Source: Sphagnum compactum
Taxonomy: Eukaryota; Bryophyta; Sphagnopsida; Sphagnales
Assembly: GCA_965153455.1 (NCBI GenBank)
Contig: OZ234495.1
Location: 16,860,875 to 16,924,874 of the forward strand
Direction of reading: 5' to 3'
Length of the DNA: 64,000 bases
Every line of letters begins with the position of its first letter. Positions within the stretch are counted from its first letter, which is position 1. Shown piece after piece: positions 13,014 to 25,140 of the stretch. Made by a program: the position numbers and the translations under genes. The notes beneath the pieces were generated by a model. The model made no database searches. It saw only the letters and a list, made by a program, of their open reading frames with translations, and was not told the origin of the DNA.

Positions 13014-13220
13014 ATGAAGGGGTTTAAGGCAATAAGTTTTTTACCATTCAATCCCAATGCCATGGATCATAGGATAAGACCTAGTGATGCATACACAACA
13101 AAACATGTTAACATTTCAAATGAAGATAATGATGAATCTAATGGAACAACTAATGAAAGCAATGGGGGGAGGTGGAATTGCTTGTGCACAATTAATGAAC
13201 ACAACATCTATTCAATATGA
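13014..13220 (+). mobile_element. Possible DDE-type (pogo/Tigger-like) transposase fragment
   Basis: The frame reads MKGFKAISFLPFNPNAMDHR followed by IRPSDAYTT. A phrase of the type FrktGIyPFNPnal followed by PS is typical for the end of the DDE domain in pogo/Tigger-like plant transposases. Only this short piece is recognisable and the upstream frame is closed. The 13.8-14.3 kb stretch, which reads SHIV.S.EYID-like text in broken frames, may be the continuation, separated by a repeat block. This is inference from remembered motif style. Confidence 0.35.
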
Positions 13221-13232
13221 TTAGTGGGTGCC

Positions 13233-13308
13233 CGTGACCTTCGGACACTGTGAAGTCGCCTGGTTCCCCCCGTGACCTTCGGACACTGTGAAGTCGCCTG
13301 GTTTCGGT
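13233..13308. repeat. Two direct copies of a 38-bp GC-richer unit
   Basis: CGTGACCTTCGGACACTGTG begins at 13233 and again at 13271; both continue into AAGTCGCCTGGTT. The block marks a sharp change from the AT-rich surroundings. Confidence 0.9.
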
Positions 13309-13660
13309 CTTGGAAACCGCGAGTGTGAAAATCCAGGCCCCAAAGTTGAGATCCCAAGTCCTGAAAACCATGTCCTGAAAACCATATCCTAAAATTTCCC
13401 AGGTCTTTTTGGGTCTTGGAAACCCGGAGTGCAAACTCCAGGTCTCCAAAAACTGAGGATCCCACGTCCTGAAAATCATGTCCAAAAAATTTCCAGGTTT
13501 GGGTCTTGGAAACCCACACCGTGTACGTCTCAAAACTGAAATCTCACGTCCTGAAAATCATGTCCTTAAAAATTCCATGTCTAGGTTTTGGTGAACCCCC
13601 CCCCCCCCCAGTGCAAGCAAACTCCAGGTGGCCAAAAACTGAGACAGTTAAAAACTCCAC
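13302..13660. repeat. Degenerate tandem repeat, about 90-110-bp unit, four copies
   Basis: The phrase GGTCTTGGAAACC recurs at about 13307, 13413 and 13502, with a partial copy near 13570. Each is followed by an aCTCCAGGtctCCAAAAACTG-like block and GTCCTGAAAA. A poly-C run interrupts the last unit at about 13597-13610. Open frames crossing it on the minus strand are repeat artefacts. Confidence 0.8.
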
Positions 13661-13702
13661 AGGGAACGGGCAGTGACTGGAAGAATCTTCCAAGCACTGC
13701 CC

Positions 13703-13782
13703 ACACAGACAGACAGACAGACACTGTTAAAACGCAGAACGTCTTGTGACACACAGACGGACAGACGGACACACAGACACCA
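13703..13782. repeat. ACAG/GACA microsatellite
   Basis: There are two neighbouring runs of CAGA/GACG tetranucleotides at 13703-13724 and 13751-13782, separated by unique sequence. Confidence 0.9.
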
Positions 13783-14066
13783 TGTTAGCTTTTATATATA
13801 GGATGCAAAAACAAAACTTTAATCTATTGACCAAGAGTTGGCAAATTTTGAAATATTACGTGGAAATGTTGTTGAGTCCACATATTGTTGCAGAAGAAAA
13901 TGAACCTATGAAATCTACTTTTGATTTGCCAATTGACCTAGATGGACTTAATCCCACTTTCGAAGTCCATAATTATGGGAACAAAACTCAAGTTCCTTTC
14001 TCTCTAGCCAATCTATTATCTTTATTGCATTTGCTTATAAGTAAGACAAAGGAAAATAATTATTAG

Positions 14067-14529
14067 TAGACTACAACCAATGGCACATAGTCACATATAG
14101 TGAGTATTCATAGATTCTATGATGAAAAGTTTTGGACAAGGAGGCACCAAAAATAATTAGGGGAAAATATGAAAAAAAACAGAATGAGGTTAAATGAATT
14201 GCTAATTCACTCACCGTGGGTGAGAGAACAACTCAAAGGCTAATAGAGAAATGTGCTAAAACAAACTTTAACAATGCTTGGTTTGCAATTGCAGTAAAAG
14301 AGGTGGGGGTCAAATTTCATATAAATTTTGTTGCAGGTTTTAGAGTTCACGATTAAGGCTTTAGGGTTTTAAAATGTCAACCTTGGGTTTACATTAAAGT
14401 TTTAGAAAACAACTAAGGAAAGGGCCATGTTGTAGCAAAGTTGCAACAAACCATTGATGCATGAAAGAATGAAGATGGGGAGAAGTGGAGGGATCGAAGA
14501 TTAAGAAAAAAAACATGACAACACACATA
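14067..14529. other. Unassigned sequence, possible transposase relic
   Basis: It holds broken frames with no intact domain. See the possible transposase fragment just upstream. Confidence 0.3.
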
Positions 14530-15560
14530 TCACTTGAGCAAGACAACATGTGTAAAAAAATGGATGGTGATATAAGAAAAACAAGACAACAATCAACAAC
14601 ACAAGGACAATTAGGAGGAGATGATTAGAAATATGTGTTGATCAACAACACAAAATGACAATCAAGAGGAAGCAGGGATCACCAATAGGAGAGGACAATT
14701 AAGAAGAGGTGTTGGTCACCAACAATAAAGGACGATCAAAAGGAAGCATCAATCACCAATAAAAGAGGACAATCATGATGAATTGGTGATGAACAATAGA
14801 AAGTGATGATCAAGAAGAAGTTCCCATCACTGATAGAAAAGGATGATCAACAACATAAGACGACAATTAAGAAGAAGTGACGATCACCAACAAAAGAGGA
14901 GGATCAAGAGGAGGTCGAGATCAGCAATAGAATAGGAAGAAACATTAGTCTCCAATAGAAAAAGGCGATAAAAAGATGTGTTGATCACTAATAAATGAGG
15001 ATGATCAAGAGCATGCGTTGATTAACAACAAAAAGGGATGAGTAGGGGGGGAGGGTAATGATCACCAACATAAGAGGACAATCGTGAGGAGTCAATCACC
15101 AATAGAAGACGATGATTAGGAGGAAGCACCTATCACCAATAGAAAAGGATGATCAATAATTAAAAGGTGTTGATCACTAATAGAAGACAACGATTAGGAG
15201 GAGGTGCCCATCATTAACATAAAAAGACGATAAAAAATAGGCATCGATCATTAATAAAAGAGGACAATTAAGAGGAGTCATTCATCATGAATTGAAAAGG
15301 ATGATGAAGAGGAAGCACCCATCACTAATAGAAGAGGGCAATAAGGAAGAGGTGCCCATCATTAATAAAAGAAGATGATTAGGAGGTGGCACCCATTAAC
15401 AATATAAGAAGATGATTAAGAAGAGGTAGCAATCACCAACAAAAGAGGACAATCAAAAAGAGATAGTGACCACTAACAAAAGAGGAAAATTAGGAAGAGG
15501 TGGTGATTAGCAATAGAAAACAATAATCAAAGGGAGGTGAGGAGATCTCTTAGAAGGCAA
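14530..15560. repeat. Purine-rich degenerate minisatellite, about 1 kb
   Basis: More than twenty imperfect copies of a roughly 40-50-bp unit are present. The recurring core is GATCACCAACAAAAGAGGAC followed by AATCAAGAGGAGG. The plus strand is strongly purine-rich. Many stop codons in all frames exclude a repeat protein. Confidence 0.85.
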
Positions 15561-17196
15561 TGACGAGGAATACTAACATGGATATGTGCCACCAATTGCC
15601 CAAATTGACTAGGAAGAAGGGAAAACAACTAAGCAAAGTTAAACAGTTGAATATGAGCACACCAAACCATCGAGGCTTTGCAAAAAATGTGACGTCACTT
15701 GAAGCTTTAGGGTTACACAAATAATGCATTATCTAGGACCATAGATATTCTTACAAATTTTCGTGATAATGATCTTGTTTGTTGATTTTACATAAATATA
15801 TTCATATTTTTCACATGTATCCATTTTAATCAAGGGTCTATTTTTGTTCACTTGTCAAATTTTGAATGTTCATTTGGGAGGGAGAGAGGTATTTGTTTAT
15901 AGGGATGTTAAATGTTTGCTTTAGAAAAAAATAAAAATCAATGGACCCTCTAGGCATAACTTTCATATCCCTCCACCAAATCAAGCGATTCAAGCGGCTA
16001 CGATGTTCCTAGAGGTGAGGCACAAGTTTCTTTTGGACTCGATAGGCAAAAAAAATCTGCTCCTAGTGCGTAGTTTCTCTTGAAGTTTTTGTTGTGTTTA
16101 GTGCCTAGCCTAGCTACCCTAAGGAAGGTAGTTTGCTTTTCAAAAAAATCATGTTGAGATCTCCCAAACCATTCTACTACCCTTGTTGCACACTTGGGTA
16201 TTGTTGGAAAATCCTTCAATGGGTGGAGCATGAAGTGGTTATGCAGTTGTTTAGGGTTTAGGGTTTAGGGTTTTATGTTGCCATATTTAGACAAATAGGT
16301 TCCAAGATATTGCCAAAATATAAGAGGAGTCCTAAATTTTTCTACTTTCCTCTCCTAGTCCGGTCACCGAACACTTAGTATCTCAGAGGTCTGCGAGTTT
16401 CTGGATAGTTGCTTCTTTGAATTTCTTGTCCAAAGATGAATTGTAGCCCTACTATTTGCGCACCCACAGAAAGTTGAATCGTTTAAAAAGATGAAGAAAT
16501 GAGTCAGATCTGACCCTCCAAAGTAAGGAAAAGGGGGGGGGGGGGGTGGGGGTCAAATGGTGGAAACGAAAAATCACGGAACACTTGGAAGACTATTATC
16601 GAGCACCCAAAAAAGTTTTTGAAAGTCGCTCTATTGCCTTTTATGGTTCCAAGATGATTTGTAGATCATAAGGTTGCGCTCTTATGGCACTTTAAATCAC
16701 TTAAATTGAACGAGAAATGAGAAAGTTATGAGCATTGAAAGTAAGAGGGGTAGAAGAGAACATAGGATGTGAGAGTTATTGAATCTTGAATTATCTTTTC
16801 AAAGAAAATTCAACACAATTAAACATAAAAATTTAAAGGAAATTGAGTCGTGCTTGTGGAACTATTGGAAAGCTCTCCATGAGTATGGGTTTGTGGTGAT
16901 GATTTTGTAATTTTTAGACCTAAGGTGTGAGCGCTAATGAATGAATTTTGAGTAAACATTTTCACTAAAAATTCAATAAAATTCCCAAATTTTTTTTTAA
17001 TTGAAAAGTGTAATTCAGATTTAGGTTAAAGAACATGTAACACTCAATATTAGAACATTGTGCTCGATCGGCCACACTAATTCAAATCTTTTGTCATTAA
17101 AAATTGAGAATTCAATTAGTTCAAAATTCAAATAGTTGGGTAATGAGTTCACACTTGGGCCAAGGAGCCACATCTGACACTAGCCACATGGTCTTA
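15561..17196. other. Intergenic DNA with one telomere-type tract and poly-G
   Basis: A poly-G run lies at about 16530-16546. Short open frames such as 15998-16231 on the minus strand show no known motif. Confidence 0.45.
16248..16274 (+). repeat. Interstitial TTTAGGG repeats
   Basis: About three and a half perfect copies of the plant telomere unit TTTAGGG. Confidence 0.9.
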
Positions 17197-17509
17197 GGGT
17201 GACTTGAGATGAGGGTCCAAGGTCCAGGGACCAATGAATTCAAACAATCTTATTGGTCAAAAGCTTTAAAGTGATCCCAAGGCCTTTAGACGAGGAGGGT
17301 CCATGACCAAAAAGTGGCAAATTTAGGCTAAACTTACATGGCACCTGTTTTGGAGAGAAAATCAATTGGTTCAGACCAAAAAAAAAAAACAATGCTAAAA
17401 GGAGAGCTCCTGATTTGGAGAACCAAGATTCAGGCTAGGGACCAAGGTACAATCCAACTCAAGGATTCAATTTGCTTCAAATCAGTCCAAATTGGTTCCT
17501 AGGAAATTG
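17197..17509 (+). mobile_element. Short dispersed element, copy A (MITE-like, right end missing)
   Basis: It starts GGGTGACTTGAGATGAGGGT right after TTA. Its interior matches, in reverse complement, the element at 26420-26751. Shared blocks include GGAGAGCTCCT, CAATTGGTTCAGACCA and GCTTCAAATCAGTCCAAATT. Similarity stops after GGAAATTG, so the right terminal repeat is missing. It lies 0.8 kb beyond the 3' end of the kinase gene. Confidence 0.8.
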
Positions 17510-18321
17510 TATACAATACACCACAAAAATCTTCACCACACAATGATATGAAACTCACAAATCCATTCTTCCTTTTGGAGAGCAATATCCTTACCCACTG
17601 AGAGGGGGGAAAATCATTATACCTAAAGAAGATTGAAAACAAATGACCACAAATCCTACACTTGAAATGCATCCAACTTGCTTGACAAAAACTACATTAC
17701 ATGCTTAAAACACAAAGAGATGGTACAACTACAAACCAAGAGGAAAGCGCTTCTGCCACATTGTAGTTTTGCCCTCTTGGACTACTAACCAAGAGGAAAG
17801 CCCTTCCACGATATTGTTAGCAACATATCTGGATGCAAAAAATTATGCCAGGTTTCAGCTATATTCAAGTGAAAGTCTTACATGTCAAAAGAAAGAAAGA
17901 AAAAAACACATCCGGTAGAAAAATCAAGTCTGGAAAAATTTATCCAGGTTCAAATTACCTGTAATTTGGCTGCCACTCTTTCTCTCTTCCTTGTTGCCAA
18001 TATAAAAGGGATGGTGGGAAAAAAGCTAATCTCTTTTGAGCCATGACCAGTAGTAATGCACTATGAAATCTGTAAACACCAAAAACTATGTTACATTCTT
18101 GTTCTCCCTCCTCTACCCATTCAAGAACATGGAGGTGTAATTGCATCAATCATGAAACCCAGTTTCACAAATGAGCTAATTAACCCACCTTCTGATTTAC
18201 AATTCTGAGATTGTGGCTAAATCAAATCTTAGTACTGTGAGAAAAATCTTAGATCTGTGAGGTCTGGGCAAATGTTACAATATTGGGTATCCTAAGAAGT
18301 AAGAGTGTGAACCAGGTTGCA
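17510..18321. other. 3' flank of the kinase gene
   Basis: No coding signature is seen. The part nearest the stop codon is probably 3' UTR. A short internal duplication of CAAGAGGAAAGC occurs near 17739 and 17790. Confidence 0.5.
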
Positions 18322-21300
18322 CTAATTGTCAACGCGATCTTCCAAATATTCTTCCAGGAATGCATCGGAGTGGGCTGGATCAGTGCTGCATTGTGAGGTG
18401 ACATCGTCATCATCAACTCCAAGCATGGCTAGTGCCATGTGCATTTGCATGTCCACCACCTCACCACCCTCGTCACTCAATGAGCATCCCATGTCATCCA
18501 GATCGAAAGATAATCTTGCCTCTTGTCCTTGGAGAACTGAGAGATCCTCACTCTGATCACCATGAAGTATTTTCAACACCTGAAATGTTTCAAATCCGCT
18601 GCACTTCTTGAGTGCGGGTTTACAGTATGTTGCACTTTTGGATATGAGAAGAAAAGATGTCTGTGCTGCAAGTGATTCACTCAGGGGACTAAGAGGGGGA
18701 GTAGGAGGAGGACGGTGGGAGATAATTTACCTGGCTCATGCTGGGTCTGCGAGGAGCTGATTGTTGTACACATAATGCAGCCACCACTACCATGCTCTCC
18801 ATTTCATTCGGATCATACATGCCCGGTCCCAACCGTGGATCCACTAACTTTTCCAGATTTCTATCCACCAACAATGACCTAGCCTGTTTCCCAAAGGGCA
18901 AACAAACCCATAGGCAGTCACAATCCGAAGTCAAAAATTGGATTGAAAATCAGCCAGAAGGAGGTGGAAAAGAGTGAACTTGATTAATTAATTAGGAGTT
19001 GTTGGTATTGTACACAAATTACTAGATTTAATGAGCATAATGACTCAACTTATAATGTGAACATTTTGAGGGGAAGATTACCCAAGTAACGAGATTCTCT
19101 TCGCCTTTAGGCCTGGAAGTGTCAATAGGAGTGCGGCCCGTGATAAGCTCAAGCAGCACCACACCAAATGAGTACACATCTGTTTTGTCATTCACTTTGC
19201 CATACATGAAGTACTCGGGTGCCAAGTACCTGCCAGTTCACATTGCTCAAATTACTGATGCTGGGCGTACACATCCCCATAATGCAGTAGTTTAGTATTG
19301 ATATCACCAAACCACAGAAATACAGATTGCTACCAAGTCTTTTGCAAAGCAGTCCTATCACAGAGGAACACTAGCAACATGTAACTGACCCACAAGTTGA
19401 ATCTTATACTGCTGGTTTTTAGGTGCAGATAAAGTTACCCAAAAGTGCCAACCACATCATTACATCGTATGTGTGTTGCATTTGTGGGACCCCACTTTGC
19501 AAGTCCAAAATCCGACAACTGCAAACAATTTACAGATTCAAATCTTCAAATTAGAAGATACAAAAATGCAAGGAGTTTTGGGTTCAGGCCACATCATACT
19601 AGTTGCAATATGTGCTGCTTTTGACAATTCTTGTTGCAATACTTCATACTTGCAGTTTTCCTAAGTGCATCAATTGAGTTATTGGCAAGGAAAATTTCCC
19701 AACTGCCAAACTGTGATTCACCCTCAAGGTTTTCTGACCTCAACTTCTGCAGGGACAAGTAATGGATGGATCAACAACAGATCTTACCTGAGGCTTAAAA
19801 TCTCCAGTGAGAAGGATATTTGATGCCTTCACATCTCTGTGAATGACAGGGCGTGGGCAACCATCTTGAAGGTAGTTCAGCGCTTCTGCCACACCTACGG
19901 CCACTTTGTGTCGAACTTCCCATGGCAACACTGGCACCTCATCCCCTCCTGTCCAGAAATCAAACATTGTCATGAGCTGGTTGTGGGACTTAACCCAGCA
20001 CCTTACACTAGCTCTTCAAAAGGATCCTTAAATGCTTTATAAAGAAAGGCCATAACCAGTTTGTTAGGCAAACTTTCAAGTCTAGATGATGATGATGGTT
20101 ATCTCTTTTGAAACCAGGGATGTGTTGTTAATCCTCTTTGAAGATCTGTGGTGAATCCAGAATCATTTTGTGTGTGCAAAGTCAGGCTCACTCCTAAAAG
20201 TCCGGTTTCTACTGTTGGTTATGACTTCTGAGTAGTGAAACCCACATGCTTGAGCAGGATTGGGAACTTCCCAAACTTTGTGGGCCCAGGGGTCCTGAAA
20301 AGCTAGTGTGAACATGACAGAAATCTTCAACAAATGACTTTTTATCCAGAACTTTTAGGTGTTCAGCTTTGCTACAATCTTACCATGGAGATGATCGTCC
20401 AGACTGCCTTGTGCAACATAATCATACACTAGGATCATGTGTGGGGCATCAGTACAGTAGCCAAGCAGTTTGACAATATTGACATGTGATAGGGAGCATG
20501 TGATCTGGATGTCAGTTAGAATCTCCTCTTCTGCTTGGTGCCCTCCTTGGTTTAAGCACTTTACTGCCACTAGCTTGCCATCCTTTGTCTGTCCTTTGTA
20601 GACTTGGCTTGCTCCTCCTCTTCCTATTATGTTGCCTGCAGTCAATCCATTCCTTATTATTTCAACTTTCCAAAACCGCACCCAGCCATATCCTCCCTTC
20701 CAAGTCACAAAAATATAAAAGGAAGTCCTGAATGCCGACAAAGATAGTTCAAAAGTGACTCACAGCACCAAAAATGACAAAATTTGTATTCTGGTCTCTT
20801 ATAGAACCAGTCCATCACATTGCAATTTGAGTAATCCATGGAGAAAAACACCCATCCAACAGTGCATGCAACCTCAGCACATGATCATCACAAGATACAT
20901 CATCCATAAGATCAGAACTAGACGTGGAAGGAAGCAGGTTTAGGTCTGGCTACAAAGGAGAAGTTTCTCACTTGGTGAGAAATTGGAGGTTGCTGCTTTG
21001 AGCTCATTGAACGAAAACCTTGTGCAAGGTCTATCGAGGCGGAGACACTCCAGTTCCTGTGCCAGAGTTGAAATGTTTCGTTGTGACGATGTCCTTGCTG
21101 AGATGCCTACATTGACTGGTGACCGCATACTGGTCTTGAAAGTCTTTGATGATAGCTCTGCCAGTAATTTATTACATTGAGCTTCAACTGAACCTCTAGG
21201 AAAAGTTAACGACCCATCAAATCTAGATATTCCTGGAAGTTGCAAAGCCCAGTTCACCACTGACAGACTTTGCTTTATCACTGGACATAAGATAGGCTTT

Positions 21301-24300
21301 CTACTGAAGCTGATTCCATTGTGCATCAACGGCCAACCTGGGGTTAGCCCTGAACTCTCTGTGGCGGTTTCAGAGCCTGGAGAACTCTTTCTGCTACTCT
21401 CATCTCCAGGAAGCTTCTTCGTGCATGAAGAGAATGATTTTTTCCCTTGGGGCAAAGGTACTTGAGAGGAAACCAAAGCCTCGCCATCCAATGGGTCTGG
21501 GAAGTGAAAGTCAAGCCTCCTAGAGCATGACGATTCCCTCAGTACTCCTTGTTTCTGTCTCTCTGAGGAGGAGATACCAAATTTTTCTGTCCCTGATATT
21601 GTAACTTCCTGCTGGGGAGCAGCTGAAGGGAGAACACTGGTGGGTGAACTCGAAGAGTCATCAGTTTCCAGTGAAGAAGATGGCAAGCTTCCAATCATCT
21701 CCAATTCACTGCTGTGCCCCGATTTCTCCTCCTCCTCACTGCTGAGCCCCTTCACAGTATGAGAAGCAGTGAAATTTGGAGGAAGTGCTTCATCTGATAA
21801 CTCATCCACACCTCCAACGGCCACCTTGTGCCTTCTGAAACTCCTCATATTCTGACTCAAAACCTTCAGAAGACTGGGCTCTGCATCATCATAATTCAAT
21901 GCATCCAAGGACTGGTGAAATGTTGTCCACTGATCACCAACCCTGGCAGCTATGGTAAGGCAACTCATTTGTGATTCATGACTTTTTTCTACTTGGGTAT
22001 ACAGTATCAACACTGGATTTTGCAGAAAAAATATTTCTGTAATCCATCCAAGGTACATTGAAAAATTGGAAGATGATTCTGAACAGCTGCAAGAACTTCT
22101 CTTAACAAATAGAGATGGGTTTCATAAAAGTTTCTGTTCAGGTGTGTTCTTACAGAGCAGCTCTTGAAAGACCTCAAAAAAAACCTTTGAAATCAATGCC
22201 GTGGGTCTCAGAGTTGACTGGTGAGCAACCGAATTTATGAAAGCAAAAGAATTAATTCTTTAGGGACTTGGGCACATTGCTATAGTTCATGGTTACATAG
22301 ATATCTGAGATATCTGAGGAGTTGATGAGGTACTTATGAAGTGAAAGGGAAGACTTACTTGGGGATTCAGTCCCTAAACAGCCTTGTTTATCAAAGACAA
22401 TGAGGCCATGCTCCACAATAACCACAGTGCACATGCTAGGCAGTCGCTTCTGACAGTACATCCCTAAACAAGTGCTCCACCTGTCACCTCACAACCAAAG
22501 GTCTCCTTGTAAAATCAAATCAGAGAACATCAGCATTTGCCTTAGTTTTCTTTCTAGTGCATTTTCAATTTCACCTCACAACCAAAGGTCTCCTTGTAAA
22601 ATCAAATCAGAGAACATCAGCATTTGCCTTAGTTTTCTTTCTAGTGCATTTTCAATTTCACACTAGCAAATGTCTTTAGGAGCAGGACACAATCAAATTG
22701 CTTGCTCCTGAGTCGAAATTCCAAAGTGCAAATGTCTGATCTGGGTTTGAACATGCAGTTTTACTTTCAAAAACCCAAGTCCAAACACACTTCAGAAATT
22801 GCTTGCGAGTGGATAACCAGGGACCCACTGTTCAGCTTTTAGGAGCTTATAAAACGAATGAGCTGAAATGTGAAGACAAAAGAGTCTAAGTGGGGGGAGG
22901 GGGGATGATGATGTAAGGACTTTACCCACTGTTCAAGTGCTTGTTGGTGCCCAGAACAAGCTTGCAGGCTCCTTGCTTGCGAGCAAACTCCACCAATGAT
23001 TTCTTGGCTTTACATCCTCTAATGATTTCCAACTGAAGCCTGACCTACATAGTCAAGAAAAAAATGCAACAGATCTTGGAGTGAAAAACCTTATACATCA
23101 TCTCAGCATTATGAGCTGGTAGAGACTATGGATGATGATACAAACCAATTATCAAAATGGATATGAAAAAGCATTGCACAAAATACCAAGTGTATGATTA
23201 TACTGATGTTGTTGTTGCCGCTGCACAGAAGTTAAGATCTTGGAAAAGCTTCAACCAATTCTAGAGACCTTAATGACAAAAGAGAAAGATCCTTGATGGC
23301 AAGAGAGAAAGATTGTTAGTGGCAAGAAGATGTCACCAAGGAGAACTGTTCAGAGAGAAACATCTTTAAGTGTGATGTGGATTGAGTATTGATGAAACTG
23401 CAGGTCCACAATCTGGGGGACTGGGGGAAGATCGTAAGCTTACTCGCTTCAAGTTGCACATGTCTTCATAAACAGACAGCACTCCTTCCAGACTTTTGCC
23501 GAGCTGCTGCTGTATGTGGGTGGTGGTGCTTTTTTCTCCCTCCTCTGCATCATCCCCATCCATGACATTAACAAAAAACTGGAATGATCAAACACTGCCA
23601 GGTAGTTTCATTTTCCCATCTCTTCATGATCTATGCCAAGCTCCTCTAGAGCACTATAGAGCATTGAACAATTTGCTAATCAGATCTGGCCAACTGCCCA
23701 ATTGACACCCATGATCTCACCCTTGTTAGGTTCTACTATTCCAGCAGCAATTCCATTTCCAAACTGGGGCTTGGACCAAAAGAATCAGAGAGGATAGGGA
23801 TAGAATTCTGCAATCGGCAGTCAGCCCATTTATCTGTCTATCACTCCTTCTCAAACTCCTCTTGTTTCTCATCTTGGGTCCTCGCTCCCAAACCTCAAAG
23901 AAAAAAGAAGAAGAAAGAGCTCCAAAGCTTCCTTCTCTTTGTGGCTAAGATTCTGTAGCAGCTACGGTTATGGGTCCATCTATCACCCCAAGAAACTCTT
24001 CTCGCCAATCTCCTCATTCCTCCCATATCCTTTTGGATTTTGTTCATTCCTAGCAATCTCATGCTCCCAATTGCACTGTCTAAATTAAGAAATCCTCCTC
24101 CTCCTCCTCCGCTCGCAAACGATACAGATTTCCGTTTTCTCTCAACTGGATTTCTTCATCCTCAATGCCTCCCCCCCCCCTCTTTCTATTGCACAAGTAG
24201 TTATTCCTCACTCTCTCAGAAAAACCTCATGGGAAAAAAACTCTGGAACAAAACTCAATACCAGCAGCAGCACGAGCTGGGGTCCGACAAGCAGTGAATC

Positions 24301-24583
24301 CGGCGACATGAACCGCAAGAATGTGATCACCAGGCTGCGCAAGCTTGGCGATGACCCACGCCAACATCTCTCGAGAACACGACGTCGATTTCATCCCCAC
24401 AACCAGCTTCCTCCCCTGCCGCTGCCGCCGCCGCCCTCTTCCTCCTCCTCCTCCTTCTCCTCCGCCTCCATGCTGCTGCTTTCTACTGCTCCGAGTCCCG
24501 ACCACCACTGCAGGCCCCTCCTCCTGCCGCTTCTCATGAACAACTCCTCCTCCTCCTCCTCCTCCTGCCTCCACCTCCCCCAT
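18322..24583 (-). CDS. Receptor-like cytoplasmic kinase with N-terminal universal-stress (UspA) domain, 11 exons
   Basis: This is a predicted 910-residue soluble Ser/Thr kinase of the RLCK-VI/UspA-kinase type. Exons (minus) are 24583-24262, 23544-23444, 23044-22926, 22480-22359, 21988-20972, 20635-20384, 19948-19788, 19518-19439, 19229-19082, 18883-18731 and 18579-18322; phases agree throughout. Residues of about 60-210 form the UspA fold ([63 protein letters not shown]). A Ser-rich linker spans about 222-540. The kinase begins at [13 protein letters not shown] and has the glycine loop [23 protein letters not shown] (about 681-688), DFG (about 701), the APEYF activation-segment end and [15 protein letters not shown]. 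All catalytic residues are present. There is no signal peptide or membrane segment. The first 55 residues are Gly/Arg-rich low complexity, so the true start could lie elsewhere. Exon 5 has an alternative in-frame acceptor 24 nt upstream. No extracellular ligand domain exists; the stress-responsive role is family inference. Confidence 0.9.
22484..22657. repeat. Perfect 87-bp tandem duplication in a kinase-gene intron
   Basis: Two copies of an 87-bp unit beginning TCACCTCACAACC are identical. The duplication starts immediately beyond the 3' splice site of kinase exon 4 (acceptor at 22481-22482), so its text repeats the branch-point and acceptor-proximal region of that intron. Complete identity implies a recent event. 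Confidence 0.95.
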
Positions 24584-25140
24584 ATCCCACGCAAGTTCCC
24601 GATCCCTCTCCCCTCGAACTGCGTGGAAGCAGCAGCTTCATGTGATGCGCAAGCAAGCAAGCAAGCAAACAAGCGAGCAGCTCGATGCTAACTACGAGTC
24701 CTGGAAACTATAAACACAACATCATATCATATCATATGATGCAGCAGCAGCAGCAGCAGCAACGACAACGACCACAAAAAGCTTCCAAAAAGCTTCCAAA
24801 AACTTGATGTAAAATCAATGCAATAATTGGTCACAGATGCTCGCTCATTGCTGCTGTGGCTATTCAAGCCTCGCACTGCAGCATGGATTTGCGCAGCAAC
24901 GGACCCCCCGTCGTCGTCGTCGTCGAGACGCAGCAGACGCACAAGAACGCCGCAAGCGGCACCTCTCTCGCTCGCAGGCAGGCTCGCAGGCAGGCAGGTC
25001 CGGGCAGGATCTCCGGGCAGGGAAGAAATAAAAAAACGAACGTGGCAGACAAGGTTGTAACCGCCGGCCTCCCCCGCCCCCACTTGCTTTTTGGGACCTG
25101 AAAAGTAGGCACCTGCTTTTTGGGACCTGAAAAGCAGGAG
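24584..25140. promoter_or_regulatory. GC-richer 5' flank of the kinase gene
   Basis: GC content rises clearly here against the AT-rich background. The stretch carries CAG and CGT trinucleotide runs and many CpGs (about 24730-25080). Position upstream of the minus-strand kinase gene suggests 5' UTR and promoter. No clear TATA box was chosen. Overlapping open frames in several readings reflect the GC-rich repeats. Confidence 0.45.
25083..25138. repeat. 29-bp tandem duplication
   Basis: Two adjacent copies share TGCTTTTTGGGACCTGAAAA and differ at a few positions. Confidence 0.85.

Noticed and set aside
13192-13533. Two minus-strand frames of 103-113 codons
   Set aside because: They are repetitive readings of the tandem repeat block, in two frames with similar repeated phrases; no domain.
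15998-16231. 77-codon minus frame
   Set aside because: Reads like a protein but matches no motif I know, has no splice-compatible partners, and sits beside repeats.
22472-22666. 64-codon plus frame with two identical 29-residue halves
   Set aside because: This is simply the 87-bp intronic duplication (87 divides by 3).
24308-25112. Several overlapping plus- and minus-strand frames in the GC-rich block
   Set aside because: They are low-complexity readings of CCT/CAG/CGT repeats around kinase exon 1 and its promoter. Only the minus frame ending in the UspA strand is supported.
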